Positions 38,418-47,127 of a DNA stretch of 54,800 bases are shown one piece after another. Numbering within the stretch: the first letter of the stretch is position 1; every line of letters begins with the position of its first letter. The notes under the pieces were generated by a model, which saw only the letters and a list, made by a program, of their open reading frames with translations, ran no database searches and was not told the origin of the DNA. The position numbers and the translations under genes are program-made. The DNA is from Actinomycetota bacterium. GTDB taxonomy: Bacteria > Actinomycetota > Actinomycetes > Nanopelagicales > Nanopelagicaceae. The stretch lies in contig VGAG01000004.1 in the NCBI GenBank assembly GCA_016870835.1, positions 1 through 54,800 of the forward strand, read 5' to 3'.

Positions 38418-38860
38418 AGTTCAAATCCCAACCAGCGAGCACCGTGAGGGTAAGAAGTAACTTCGCGCTCATCCTCGCCTGACGCAAAGCTGATTTCAAT
38501 CTCTAGAAAATCTTCTCCGAATCTCTCCCCTACTTGCCCGCCCCACTCAATAACAGTTATTGCATCTTCTCGTCCCGTATCTAGATCCAAAACATCAAAC
38601 TCAAATTTGGAATTTGGGCTCGCAAGAAGACGATAGGCATCTACATGGATAAGAGGGATTACGCCTTTATGAACTCTTGAAATTACAAAAGTGGGCGAAG
38701 TTATTCCCTTTATTCCAAGGAATTCTCCAATACCTTGAGTAAGCGCCGTCTTTCCTGCCCCGAGCGGGCCAGATAAAAGAACAATATCTCCGGCTTTGAG
38801 TCTTGCTGCCAACTTCTTTCCCAGTTCGCGCATCGCATCGACAGAGCTCACATTGCGCAT
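38414..38860 (-). CDS. tsaE: tRNA threonylcarbamoyladenosine biosynthesis ATPase TsaE
   Basis: ATPase of the t6A complex, 148 residues. Walker A GPLGAGKTALTQGIGEFLG, then TSPTFVISRVHKG, HVDAYRL and VIEWGGQVGE are characteristic. It is the first gene of tsaE-tsaB-rimI-tsaD. No ribosome site is evident before the ATG; TAGCCT lies 6 bases upstream, so it may be leaderless and separately transcribed just after the terminator of the hydrolase operon. Confidence 0.95.
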   Translation of the reverse strand: MRNVSSVDAMRELGKKLAARLKAGDIVLLSGPLGAGKTALTQGIGEFLGIKGITSPTFVISRVHKGVIPLIHVDAYRLLASPNSKFEFDVLDLDTGREDAITVIEWGGQVGERFGEDFLEIEISFASGEDEREVTSYPHGARWLGFEL

Positions 38861-38866
38861 TTGATA

Positions 38867-38872
38867 AGGCTA
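38867..38872 (-). promoter_or_regulatory. Candidate -10 box for leaderless tsaE
   Basis: TAGCCT on the minus strand, 6 bases before the tsaE ATG. The -35 position falls in the preceding terminator stem and shows no consensus. Support rests on repeated spacing at other operon heads in the window. Confidence 0.35.
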
Positions 38873-38886
38873 TCTAAGAAATGAAG

Positions 38887-38910
38887 CGGGGCCCGGTTTC
38901 CCGAGCCCCG
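38887..38910 (-). terminator. Terminator hairpin after the secreted hydrolase
   Basis: CGGGGCTCGG, GAAA loop, CCGGGCCCCG read on the minus strand give a 10-position stem with one mismatch. CTTCATTTCTT follows, a weak T-run. It separates the liv/hydrolase transcript from tsaE. Confidence 0.7.
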
Positions 38911-38929
38911 TACACTTATTACTAACTAA

Positions 38930-40555
38930 TCAACCACCTAGGCCCTTCAGCCTCGCAGCTGCATAACCTCTATCAAAGGTCATGTTTCCAGCTTTACGAA
39001 GTTTTGTAAGAAGTGCTCCACCGGACAAGTTCTTTCCGTTGACGGCGGCATAAGCGAGCATGTCAGCAATTGCTAGATGCTGCGCGACCGTGAAGTTACA
39101 GTGGTTAGTTCCCGTTGCTGCTGGAACCGTGGTATCCGGAGATCCAGCGGCAGTGAACTTGGTGTACTTCTCTGGTGGAAAGTTCCACAATACCAACTGA
39201 TTGTTTGCTGGTCTTGTGCGAATTCCTGCCTTCTTGTTTGCGGCCCACTTCTCAGACCAGTAAGCAGCATACTTGTCTGCGACAGACTGTTGATTTCCAG
39301 CTGTTGTTACCGGATCAGCAGTTCCTGTGAAAAGAATTGTTGGAATCTCAACCTTTCCGCTATGGCCTGTCAGTGTCGCCAACTTCGCAACCGCAGCAGG
39401 ATTTGCCTTGGCGCGTGGTGATGCTGCAAGTACGCTTAATAATCCACCGATACCAGAAACACCTGATAGCGCGGAGCTCCAGATGAACTGTTCTTCTGCG
39501 ACTCGAGCCGCATAATTTGTTGCGGTGTTATCAAAGATTGCACCGCCAGCTTGTAGCTCAAGATCATGCGTCGCTAGAACTGCAAGGGCTGCAGCGTTAG
39601 CGACATTTTCAAGAGCAGCAAGTGCTGGATTAATCGCGAGTTGGAATGAAAGTGCGCTTGTTGCAGGAATTCCTGGGGGCGCAGATGTTGAATCGAAGTG
39701 CGCCGATTGCAACGGAACACCTGACATCAGGGCCACCATCACTAAAGCGCTTCGCGATGGAATCGCCTTAATTGCTGCAGGGACCTGTGAGGTAGCCGGC
39801 CAAGCAGGGGCGGATGCATTTGCACCGATTGCTGCTTGAAGTGAGCCGATAACTGTGAAGACCTTCACAAGATCACCCATCGCTTCGGCATAACCCGCTT
39901 GTCCCGCAGAATAGTTTCCACCCTTGATTGTTGGATCAAAGAATGTCTTTATTCCCCAGAGCGCATCTCCGGCCATCGTCATCAATGGTCCGATATCGCT
40001 AGCCATACAGAGTGGCGCAGCTGCGCTAACTAATTCCGGATGCTTTTCGGCAAGCGCCTGAGTAATAAAGCCGCCCAGGGAGTGGCCCCAAGCGACTACT
40101 TTTGTTGTCTTTGTGAATTGTTTTTTGAAGACACCAATCAACTCGACATTTGTCTTTATTGCGGAATCAGCATTCCAGCCTTGGCGCGCAAAGCCAGATC
40201 CCATTACTGCGTAACCCTTACCAAGAAGAGCTCCGATGATCTGTGCGTTTCCACCAGGTGCTGGCTCTGGCGTATTAGTGACTGTGTAACCACCATAGCC
40301 CGGGATTCCGGCTGGGACTGGAACATTGGGACGATACCCATGTGAATAAAGATAAACAGTTCCATTGAAATTAGCTGGAACCATCATCATGTAAGGAGCT
40401 GTATCTGATGTTGCTCCTAAGCATGTAGTTACAAAGTTAGCTGTTGTACAAGCTGGAGTTGCTTGAGCAACAGTAGGAATTGAAACTACCGTTAGTGACA
40501 ACATAGATGAAGCAGCAACAAGCGTTAGTGAACGCTTCAGTTTGAAGTTTCTCAT
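38930..40555 (-). CDS. Secreted alpha/beta hydrolase, linked to Liv-type importer
   Basis: A 541-residue exported hydrolase. The signal peptide (FKLKRSLTLVAASSMLSLTV) ends near AQAT. The alpha/beta-hydrolase triad is visible as Ser159 in GHSLGG, Asp414 in GTADPVT and His485 in TNHCNF, with oxyanion-hole region YLYSHGY at 68-74. A helical, Ala-rich insertion of about 200 residues between strand 6 and the Asp loop probably forms a lid. Two cysteines near the N-terminus (36, 45) may be disulfide-bonded. It overlaps the binding-protein gene by 4 bases, so it is made with the importer. Substrate unknown; an ester, amide or lactone is likely. Confidence 0.85.
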   Translation of the reverse strand: MRNFKLKRSLTLVAASSMLSLTVVSIPTVAQATPACTTANFVTTCLGATSDTAPYMMMVPANFNGTVYLYSHGYRPNVPVPAGIPGYGGYTVTNTPEPAPGGNAQIIGALLGKGYAVMGSGFARQGWNADSAIKTNVELIGVFKKQFTKTTKVVAWGHSLGGFITQALAEKHPELVSAAAPLCMASDIGPLMTMAGDALWGIKTFFDPTIKGGNYSAGQAGYAEAMGDLVKVFTVIGSLQAAIGANASAPAWPATSQVPAAIKAIPSRSALVMVALMSGVPLQSAHFDSTSAPPGIPATSALSFQLAINPALAALENVANAAALAVLATHDLELQAGGAIFDNTATNYAARVAEEQFIWSSALSGVSGIGGLLSVLAASPRAKANPAAVAKLATLTGHSGKVEIPTILFTGTADPVTTAGNQQSVADKYAAYWSEKWAANKKAGIRTRPANNQLVLWNFPPEKYTKFTAAGSPDTTVPAATGTNHCNFTVAQHLAIADMLAYAAVNGKNLSGGALLTKLRKAGNMTFDRGYAAARLKGLGG

Positions 40556-41844
40556 GAGTTGTTTGGCAATCCTTTCGCTGGCATCGCTGGGCGCTTGAAG
40601 TTGGATTTAACAACTGGACCATTACCGCTATCCGTTGTATAGAGCATTACCGTTCCACCGAATGGCTTTCTATCACCGGTTGGACCCATAACCGCCATGT
40701 AGTAACCAGTATGGCCAACATTGCTGGTGCGTGAATAACCAAGAGGTGAGTAAGCAACCGATGCAAAGGTGGAACCCTTTGCTTCCATCGCGCGGATTAA
40801 TCCCCTACGGGTCAAGCTCGGTCCTGCTGCACGGAGAGCCTGAACTGTCATAAGACCTAGATTCATGCCCTGAAGTACATAGTCATCAAATGCAGCTTTG
40901 TTGTACTTGGTGTTGATCTCTTGGAACTGCTTCACATATTCATCAGTTAAGTCATTAGGTGAAGGGTTACCAGCAGGCGTTAGCGCGCCATTAAGTACTG
41001 CGACTGGAACGCCAAGTGCCTGGAGAGTCAATGGATCGGATCCGACTGAACCGAGGATCCATTGTGGTGCGTACTTAGCACCAGCAGCTACCGCGAGTAG
41101 AGGTGCGGTTGCTGAGGTAACACCGAAGAAGACGACTACTTGGGCGCTACCGGCTGCAAGCTGGGAGACCCAGGTCTGGGCGGTAGCTGCGCTCTGGGTA
41201 CCAGAGGTGTACGGAATAGATACATCGAATTTCACTCCTGCTGCCGTGAAGGCGCCAAGCGCGTCTATTCCAAACTCATCGTTCTGGTAAACAAGGCCAA
41301 GCTTCTTGCCTGCAAAGTTCTCTTTGAGGAACTGAGCAACAATCTTTGCTTCCATTGCGTACGAAGGAAGGATTGTGAATGAAGTTGGATAACTCTTCTT
41401 ATTTGCAAATCCACTAAATCCAGTATTTAGGAAAAGGCTTGGGATGCCTCGCCTCTGAAGGCCGACAGATTTATGAACTGCAGTGAAATTCGCAGTTCCG
41501 AGTGGTCCGACAAGTGCGAATACCTTGTCCTTAAGAATCAATTCATTTGTCTTAGCAATGGATAGCTGAGGAGAGTATTGGTCATCTTTCTGAATCAATT
41601 GAATCTTTCGACCATAAACACCGCCGTTATCGTTTACGTACTTGAAGTACGCATCCATGGCGTTGCCGATCTTGTTATAACCTGGCGAAGCAGCTCCCGT
41701 TAACGGAAGAGTTATTCCAAGTTTGATTGAGTTGGTGGTAACTCCCGTCTCGGCATGAGCTGGAAGCGTCGTTGCCAGCAGGCTGCCAGCAGCAAGCACC
41801 GCAGCCGCGAACCAAGTCCGCCTTCTACGAGTCTTTCTGATCAT
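40552..41844 (-). CDS. livK: Branched-chain-amino-acid-type ABC substrate-binding protein
   Basis: Periplasmic-binding-protein type I of the Peripla_BP_6 family, 430 residues. The start MIRKTRRRRTWFAAAVLAAG is a Sec signal with strong basic region, cleaved after PAHA. IKLGITLPLTGAASPGYNKIGNAM and LVGPLGTANFTAVH are the family's ligand-cleft segments. GGAAGGAAG precedes the ATG. It follows livM after a 63-base gap containing a small hairpin and is coupled to the hydrolase gene. Members bind amino acids, but also urea, amides and aromatic acids. Confidence 0.9.
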   Translation of the reverse strand: MIRKTRRRRTWFAAAVLAAGSLLATTLPAHAETGVTTNSIKLGITLPLTGAASPGYNKIGNAMDAYFKYVNDNGGVYGRKIQLIQKDDQYSPQLSIAKTNELILKDKVFALVGPLGTANFTAVHKSVGLQRRGIPSLFLNTGFSGFANKKSYPTSFTILPSYAMEAKIVAQFLKENFAGKKLGLVYQNDEFGIDALGAFTAAGVKFDVSIPYTSGTQSAATAQTWVSQLAAGSAQVVVFFGVTSATAPLLAVAAGAKYAPQWILGSVGSDPLTLQALGVPVAVLNGALTPAGNPSPNDLTDEYVKQFQEINTKYNKAAFDDYVLQGMNLGLMTVQALRAAGPSLTRRGLIRAMEAKGSTFASVAYSPLGYSRTSNVGHTGYYMAVMGPTGDRKPFGGTVMLYTTDSGNGPVVKSNFKRPAMPAKGLPNNS

Positions 41845-41887
41845 TTTCTTCCTTCCATCGAGGGTCTAGCTGGTTTCCCACACTAGT

Positions 41888-41905
41888 GGTTACCTTTAAG
41901 TAACC
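41888..41905 (-). other. Intercistronic hairpin before livK
   Basis: GGTTAC, six-base loop, GTAACC in the 63-base gap between livM and livK. There is no T-run. It could stabilise the 5' end of a processed livK-hydrolase message and so raise binding-protein levels. Confidence 0.4.
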
Positions 41906-41907
41906 GG

Positions 41908-42903
41908 TTAATGCGCGGACTTCTTATGGAAGTGCTTGCGCAAGTTTTCCCCTGGACCATTTGGGGTATAGATCACTGAAAGAATCAGCAACACACTCAC
42001 AAATAACCCAGGTAGATAGCTATTAAGTTTATCTTGATTGCCCAAGCTGGCTGCAAGAGCATCTGCAATCTCGGGGATTGCAACTAGGATGAATCCTCCC
42101 AGTACGACCCCCGGAAGGCTAGATATTCCGGCCAACACCGCGCCGGTAACTAAGGCAAATGAGAGCGCAAGGGTGTAGGCCCCGGGGGCGACGAGACTTA
42201 TGGTCATGGCCAATACCGCTCCCGCCAATCCAGCAAGTCCGGAACTCACAGTAAATGCCAAGATTTTCATCTGGGAGGAATGGATTCCAGATAGCTCGGC
42301 CGCAAGTGAGTTACCGCGAATTGCTTTCCAAGTTCTACCAAATCTAGATTGCAAAATATTCGAAGTTATAAATAATGAAACAAGCGCGATAAAAGTCGCA
42401 ATCCAGAAATACCATTTATATTGCGTGAACTCTTCGCCAAATCTTTCTGGTGGAAAACCAACATCAAAGAGAAGTCCCGGTTCGCCGCCCAAAAATGAAA
42501 ATTGATTTGCAATTGCAGGTAATCCAACGGCTAGAGCAAGAGTCGTTCCAGCAAGATACGGACCCGATAATCGCGCTGCGGCAAGTCCCAAGAAAGCGCC
42601 AAATAATGCAGCGACAAGGATTGCCATCATAAAGGCGCTCCAAATTGGAGTCTGTAAGTTATTTAAAGTCAGCGCTGCGGCATAACCACCAACCGCCATC
42701 ATCGCACCATTTCCAAGTGAGACTTGTCCTGAATACCCGGTCAACAAAACTATGGAAGCGAGAGCAATGGTGTACATCGCGATTTGGGCGCCTTGATAAA
42801 CTCGCAGTTCATCGAGTCGATCACCGATTATCAGCAATACCCAACCCAAGAAAATGAAGAGAAGTAATTTCTTTCTTACTTTTTTTGCTGACTCATTAAC
42901 CAC
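41908..42903 (-). CDS. livM: Liv-type ABC transporter permease LivM
   Basis: Membrane subunit with eight to ten hydrophobic segments, 331 residues from the chosen start. LTGYSGQVSLGNGAMMAVGGYAAA is the hallmark of LivM, along with GRTWKAIRGNSLAAELSGI. I start at GTG 42903, which overlaps livH by 8 bases and gives a basic N-terminus; an in-frame ATG at 42933 would extend further into livH and has no ribosome site. Forms the channel with LivH. Confidence 0.9.
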   Translation of the reverse strand: MVNESAKKVRKKLLLFIFLGWVLLIIGDRLDELRVYQGAQIAMYTIALASIVLLTGYSGQVSLGNGAMMAVGGYAAALTLNNLQTPIWSAFMMAILVAALFGAFLGLAAARLSGPYLAGTTLALAVGLPAIANQFSFLGGEPGLLFDVGFPPERFGEEFTQYKWYFWIATFIALVSLFITSNILQSRFGRTWKAIRGNSLAAELSGIHSSQMKILAFTVSSGLAGLAGAVLAMTISLVAPGAYTLALSFALVTGAVLAGISSLPGVVLGGFILVAIPEIADALAASLGNQDKLNSYLPGLFVSVLLILSVIYTPNGPGENLRKHFHKKSAH

Positions 42904-43792
42904 GGCGCACCTTGCCTCTTGCCATGATTCCATCTGGCTTAATTAAGAGCACCAAGAGTAAGACTGCGAATCCACCAATGAAGACAAGTGATGTACCGAC
43001 ATAGTTCAAAATTATGGTTAGACCAACGCCCAGCACCAAGGCTCCAACTACCGCGCCAGCCATACTCTCTAATCCACCAATCACAGCTGCTATAAAACCA
43101 AAGACTAGAAGTAGATCGAGAGAATAAGGTGTTAAGAAGTTGTATGAGGTCACCAACATTCCAGCCACGCCGCCAACCCCTCCGGCAATAGCCCAACCAA
43201 TCGTTCTAGTACGCGCCGTTCTAATTCCGGCAAGCTGGGCAATCTCAGGTGCATAAGCTGAAGCTCTCAGCGCCAAACCTAAATTGGTGCGTTGAAAGAG
43301 AATTGCCAGAATAATAAGAATTATCGCTACCGTTACGATAATCAAAGTGTTCAGTGGAGAAAACGGAATTGTGATTTCTCCAAAGGTGTATCCATCTTTT
43401 GATGCGGGAGCTTCAATAGCTCTAAATTCTCCACCCCAAGTTAGGCCAACGATACTTCGAATTAAACCGAGCAATCCAAGAGTTGCAATCACAGGCGCAA
43501 CAACTGCGGCCGGTCCAGAGTTGGCATGCTTAAAGAGAACCCGCATAAAGAAGTAATCAACGCCAGCTCCAAGCACCGCTCCAGCAACGATTGCAAAGAT
43601 GAGTCCAAGCCAGAAGATTTGCGAGCGACTTGCTATCTCAAAGCCAATGTAAGTAGAGAACATGGCCTGACCTGCTTGGGCAAAGTTAACAACACGAGTT
43701 GATCGCCAAACAAGTACTAAGGCAAGCGACATCAAGGCATAAATTGATCCAGTAGAAAGTCCAATCAATAGAGTTTCTAGAGCTTTTTGCAT
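42896..43792 (-). CDS. livH: Liv-type ABC transporter permease LivH
   Basis: Second membrane subunit, 298 residues with about eight segments. GLSTGSIYALMSLALVLVW and RVVNFAQAGQAMFSTY match the LivH signature, and GLALRASAYAPEIAQLAGI is the conserved cytoplasmic loop that docks with the ATPase. Its ATG shares one base with the livF stop (TAATG). Confidence 0.92.
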   Translation of the reverse strand: MQKALETLLIGLSTGSIYALMSLALVLVWRSTRVVNFAQAGQAMFSTYIGFEIASRSQIFWLGLIFAIVAGAVLGAGVDYFFMRVLFKHANSGPAAVVAPVIATLGLLGLIRSIVGLTWGGEFRAIEAPASKDGYTFGEITIPFSPLNTLIIVTVAIILIILAILFQRTNLGLALRASAYAPEIAQLAGIRTARTRTIGWAIAGGVGGVAGMLVTSYNFLTPYSLDLLLVFGFIAAVIGGLESMAGAVVGALVLGVGLTIILNYVGTSLVFIGGFAVLLLVLLIKPDGIMARGKVRRG

Positions 43793-44505
43793 TAGTACCC
43801 CAAGTACGCAGCGCGAAGCGCTGGATCGTTGATTAGTTCGTTAGCCGGTCCCGTGGCAACCACTTCGCCCAGGTTGATAATGACTCCGATGTCGGCAATC
43901 TCCAGCGCGCTCATAGCATTCTGTTCTACTAGTAGAACTGTCAGCCCTAACTTCTGGCGGAGCTGGTCGATAGTCTGGAAAATCTGCTCGATCACAATCG
44001 GAGCAAGGCCGAGTGATGGTTCATCTAGCAATAGAAGTTTTGGGCGTGAAACAAGCGCTCGACCAATCGCAAGCATCTGTCGCTCGCCACCAGAGAGTGT
44101 ATTTGCGCTCTGTTCCATCCGCTCGCCAAGGCGAGGAAATAGTCCAACTACTTCTTCAATCGCCCTTGCCGTATCTGCTTTATCGCCGCGCCAAATGCCA
44201 CCGAGAACTAGGTTCTCCTTGACAGTAAGTTCGGGGATGACGGATTTACCTTCCGAGACATGAGAAATACCGCGCCTAACTAAATCTTCTGGTTTCTTTC
44301 CTAAAATTTCACGCTCTTTCCAAGTAGCGCTTCCGGAGTTTGCATCCTTCAGTCCTGATAACGTACGGAGCAATGTGGTTTTTCCAGCGCCGTTAGCTCC
44401 AATTACGGCTGCTAGTTGTCCCAGCTCTACCGAAAAATCAACGCCTCTTAGTGCAGATATAGCCCCATGCGAGACACTCAGATTTGTGACAACCAATCCA
44501 CTCAT
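43792..44505 (-). CDS. livF: Liv-type ABC transporter ATPase LivF
   Basis: ATPase of 237 residues. GANGAGKTTLLRTLSG, SEGKSVIPELTVKENL, LSGGERQMLAIGRAL and LLLLDEPSLGLAP are the LivF motifs. The final AAYLGY is typical of the family. Overlaps livG by 4 bases and livH by one base. Pairs with LivG to drive the LivHM channel. Confidence 0.95.
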   Translation of the reverse strand: MSGLVVTNLSVSHGAISALRGVDFSVELGQLAAVIGANGAGKTTLLRTLSGLKDANSGSATWKEREILGKKPEDLVRRGISHVSEGKSVIPELTVKENLVLGGIWRGDKADTARAIEEVVGLFPRLGERMEQSANTLSGGERQMLAIGRALVSRPKLLLLDEPSLGLAPIVIEQIFQTIDQLRQKLGLTVLLVEQNAMSALEIADIGVIINLGEVVATGPANELINDPALRAAYLGY

Positions 44506-45275
44506 TTGCGAGCCTTTGAGTGTGTTCCGAGATAAGCCTCAATCACGTTCTTGTCATTCTTTACAGTTTCCGGATCGCCAGAAGCGATAATCTCGCCAAA
44601 GTTCAAGACATAGATTCGATCACAGACAGACATGACAACATCCATGTGATGTTCAACGATAATGATTGAGGTGCTGCTTCGTAGATGTCTAATTAAGCCA
44701 TTTAGCCACTCAATATCTTGAGCGCCAAGACCACCAGCAGGCTCATCCAAAAGAAGAATCTGCGGTTCACTAACTAGCGCTCTTGCTATAGAGACTCTCT
44801 TTGTGTCTGGGTAAGAAAGCGTCTCGGCTTTGCGTTCTGCTACCCCACCCACATAGAGCCGTTCTAAAGTGCTCTGTGATCTCGACTTTAACGCTTCCTC
44901 ATCTTTCCCACTAAAACCCAGAGCGGATTGGATAAATCCAGTTTTAGCAAATTTGCTCGCACCTAACATCACATTCTCTGAGACAGTTAAGTCTGGAAAT
45001 AGACCCACTCCCTGGAGCGTGCGAGATATGCCACGGTCAACAAGTTGATAGGGCTTTGGCCACTTAACATTCCGACCATAGAGTTCAAGAGATCCACTTG
45101 CTGGAGTAACGAGCCCGGAGAGCGCGTTGAAGACCGTCGTTTTACCCGCACCATTTGGACCAATTAGTCCCAACACTTCTCCCTTATGCAAATTGATATC
45201 TACATTTGAGAGTGCTTTAAGTCCACCGAAATTTACCGAGAGATTACGGATCGAGAGGACTTGTTCCGAAGTCAT
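44502..45275 (-). CDS. livG: Liv-type ABC transporter ATPase LivG
   Basis: Companion ATPase, 257 residues. GPNGAGKTTVFNALSG, the long GISRTLQGVGLFPDLTVSENVM and LLLDEPAGGLG match LivG; the usual LSYG signature reads LSYPDTKRVSIARAL, with Pro-Asp in place of Gly-x. I start at ATG 45275 (AGGAG 11 bases upstream); an in-frame codon at 45335 would run into alr. First gene of the importer, 25 bases after alr. Confidence 0.92.
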   Translation of the reverse strand: MTSEQVLSIRNLSVNFGGLKALSNVDINLHKGEVLGLIGPNGAGKTTVFNALSGLVTPASGSLELYGRNVKWPKPYQLVDRGISRTLQGVGLFPDLTVSENVMLGASKFAKTGFIQSALGFSGKDEEALKSRSQSTLERLYVGGVAERKAETLSYPDTKRVSIARALVSEPQILLLDEPAGGLGAQDIEWLNGLIRHLRSSTSIIIVEHHMDVVMSVCDRIYVLNFGEIIASGDPETVKNDKNVIEAYLGTHSKARK

Positions 45276-45300
45276 CTTTGAATTCGCTCCTCGATCAGCT

Positions 45301-46422
45301 TTAGTTTTTGAAAATCCGTGGAACTCTTGCGCCAATTCGCGTCACAATCTCGTAATTGATTGTGCCACAAGCCTTTGCCCAAGCGTCGGCAGTGTAGCCG
45401 TCTGACCCTTCGCCGCCAATGAGATAAGCCCATTCACCAGCACGTGCAATCGAATCGTTACCTAATTCCACAACAAATTGATCCATCGAAACTCTTCCAA
45501 TAATCGGGGCTTTACGGTTACCGACAAGTACACCAGCAGAAGAATCAGCATTTCTGGGAATGCCATCTGCATAACCCATCGGAATCACACCTAACTTTGT
45601 GTCTTTAATTGTTAACGCAGTTCCACCGTAGCCGACCTGGGAACCGGCTGGGACATCTTTTACAAGATGAACTTGGGAACGCAAACTCATTACTGGAATT
45701 AAATCTAATTTCTTGGAATCACCCATCGCCTCTATATCTGGAGAAAGCCCATACATTGAGATTCCTAATCTAACTAAATCAAAATGTGATTTCGGATTAG
45801 TAAGTGTCGCGGCCGAATTACTTAAGTGAAGAATGGACGGATTAATTCCAAAAGACTTTGCTTCTGAAACACGTGCTTCAAAATTTCGGAGTTGCTCATC
45901 GTTAAATGTATGTCCTGGTTCATCAGCGCGGGCAAAGTGAGACCAGATTCCAATTACCTCAATCTTCTTCTCACTTACTAACTTACTTGCACTCTTGCAT
46001 AAGTCGTTCCATTCACGAAGTGCTCCCCCGCGCGACATGCCAGTATCTACTTCGAGATGAACTCGCGCCGGTTTTCCAAGACCTGTTGCGGCGCGACTAA
46101 TTACTTCCAAATGTGCCAAAGATGGAATTGCCAGATCAATATTGCTGGTAATCGCGCCTTCAAAATCATCATTAATCGGGGTCAGCCAGGCAATTATTGG
46201 TGCAGTAACACCTTCATTTCGAAGCGTTAGAGCCTCTTCAAGTAACGCTGTCCCAAGCCAACTGGCTCCAGCTTTCAGTGCGCGCTTTGCGACTGGGACT
46301 AATCCATGGCCGTAAGCATCTGCTTTTACAACGGCAAGACCAGCCGCTCTGGTTGTGGCAAGTATCCGCTTTACATTTACTTCTAGTGCGCCCAGATCAA
46401 TTAGCGCCTCAGCCCGATTCAT
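45301..46422 (-). CDS. alr: Alanine racemase
   Basis: PLP enzyme making D-alanine for peptidoglycan. The PLP lysine is in AVVKADAYGHG (residues about 31-41), the second catalytic residue region is VGYGGTAL, and MDQFVVELG and GTINYEIVTRIGARVPR belong to the C-terminal barrel. The 373-residue length is normal. It keeps the actinobacterial position between glmS and the tsa genes, though nnrD and acpS usually found nearby are missing. Confidence 0.95.
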   Translation of the reverse strand: MNRAEALIDLGALEVNVKRILATTRAAGLAVVKADAYGHGLVPVAKRALKAGASWLGTALLEEALTLRNEGVTAPIIAWLTPINDDFEGAITSNIDLAIPSLAHLEVISRAATGLGKPARVHLEVDTGMSRGGALREWNDLCKSASKLVSEKKIEVIGIWSHFARADEPGHTFNDEQLRNFEARVSEAKSFGINPSILHLSNSAATLTNPKSHFDLVRLGISMYGLSPDIEAMGDSKKLDLIPVMSLRSQVHLVKDVPAGSQVGYGGTALTIKDTKLGVIPMGYADGIPRNADSSAGVLVGNRKAPIIGRVSMDQFVVELGNDSIARAGEWAYLIGGEGSDGYTADAWAKACGTINYEIVTRIGARVPRIFKN

Positions 46423-46431
46423 TAGGTAATC

Positions 46432-47127
46432 CTAAGAAGGTTGCTTTTCAGATGGGATAAATCGATCGATTGCAACGACAAGTACCAAGATTGCGCCACC
46501 AAGGAATATCCCACCAAGTAAGTCGGTAAACCAATGAGTATTGCGAATCAATGATGCGAAACAGACTAGAACTGTAATAACTCCAACGAGCCAATAAAGC
46601 CTTAAGCCTTCAAAAGGCGCCCGGTGGGTATATCTAAAAATGATGTAGGCAAATAAGCCCCAAGTGACGAGCGCGTTTGCTGTGTGACCACTCGGATAGG
46701 CCATCCCATCTGTGAACATACAAATATCAAAATCTTCTTTCGCTTTGCATCTTCCAAAACCAATCTTGGCAGCTCCCACAAAGAGATTTAATGAGATTAA
46801 GGAGAGGATTGATAGATTCAAAGGACGCCATGATTTAAATCTTCTTCCGATAAGTGTTGCAATTATTAGAAGAATTAAGGCGGTCACCCAACGAAGGCCA
46901 AGGTCATCAAGCCTAAGAACTACAAACTCATTTATGCCATCTAATTTGGGTCTATCAAGATCTGCGAAGAATTGATCAACTCTCCAAAGTGCACCTTCAT
47001 AAATCACATCGAGCGTAACAAGGATGAAGGCGGCGAATAGTGCAATCGCCCAACGTAAAGCAACCGCCATATCGTGACGACGGACCTCGAGACTTTGGTC
47101 TACAACGTCATCAAAACTCTTGGTCAT
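46432..47127 (-). CDS. PAP2-family membrane phosphatase
   Basis: A 231-residue membrane protein with five or six hydrophobic segments and PSGHT in AYPSGHTANAL, motif C2 of the PAP2 superfamily. Motif C3 is RNTHWFTDLLGG with His and Asp in place. Motif C1 is unusual: KIGFGRCKAKE where K-x6-R-P is expected, and the usual C3 arginine appears as Ser. Likely a lipid or undecaprenyl diphosphate phosphatase; the changes may alter activity. Overlaps glmS by 4 bases. Confidence 0.82.
   Translation of the reverse strand: MTKSFDDVVDQSLEVRRHDMAVALRWAIALFAAFILVTLDVIYEGALWRVDQFFADLDRPKLDGINEFVVLRLDDLGLRWVTALILLIIATLIGRRFKSWRPLNLSILSLISLNLFVGAAKIGFGRCKAKEDFDICMFTDGMAYPSGHTANALVTWGLFAYIIFRYTHRAPFEGLRLYWLVGVITVLVCFASLIRNTHWFTDLLGGIFLGGAILVLVVAIDRFIPSEKQPS

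Noticed and set aside
39525-39839. 104-codon plus-strand open frame opposite the hydrolase
   Set aside because: Ala/Ser-rich shadow of the Ala-rich hydrolase lid on the other strand; no start signal.
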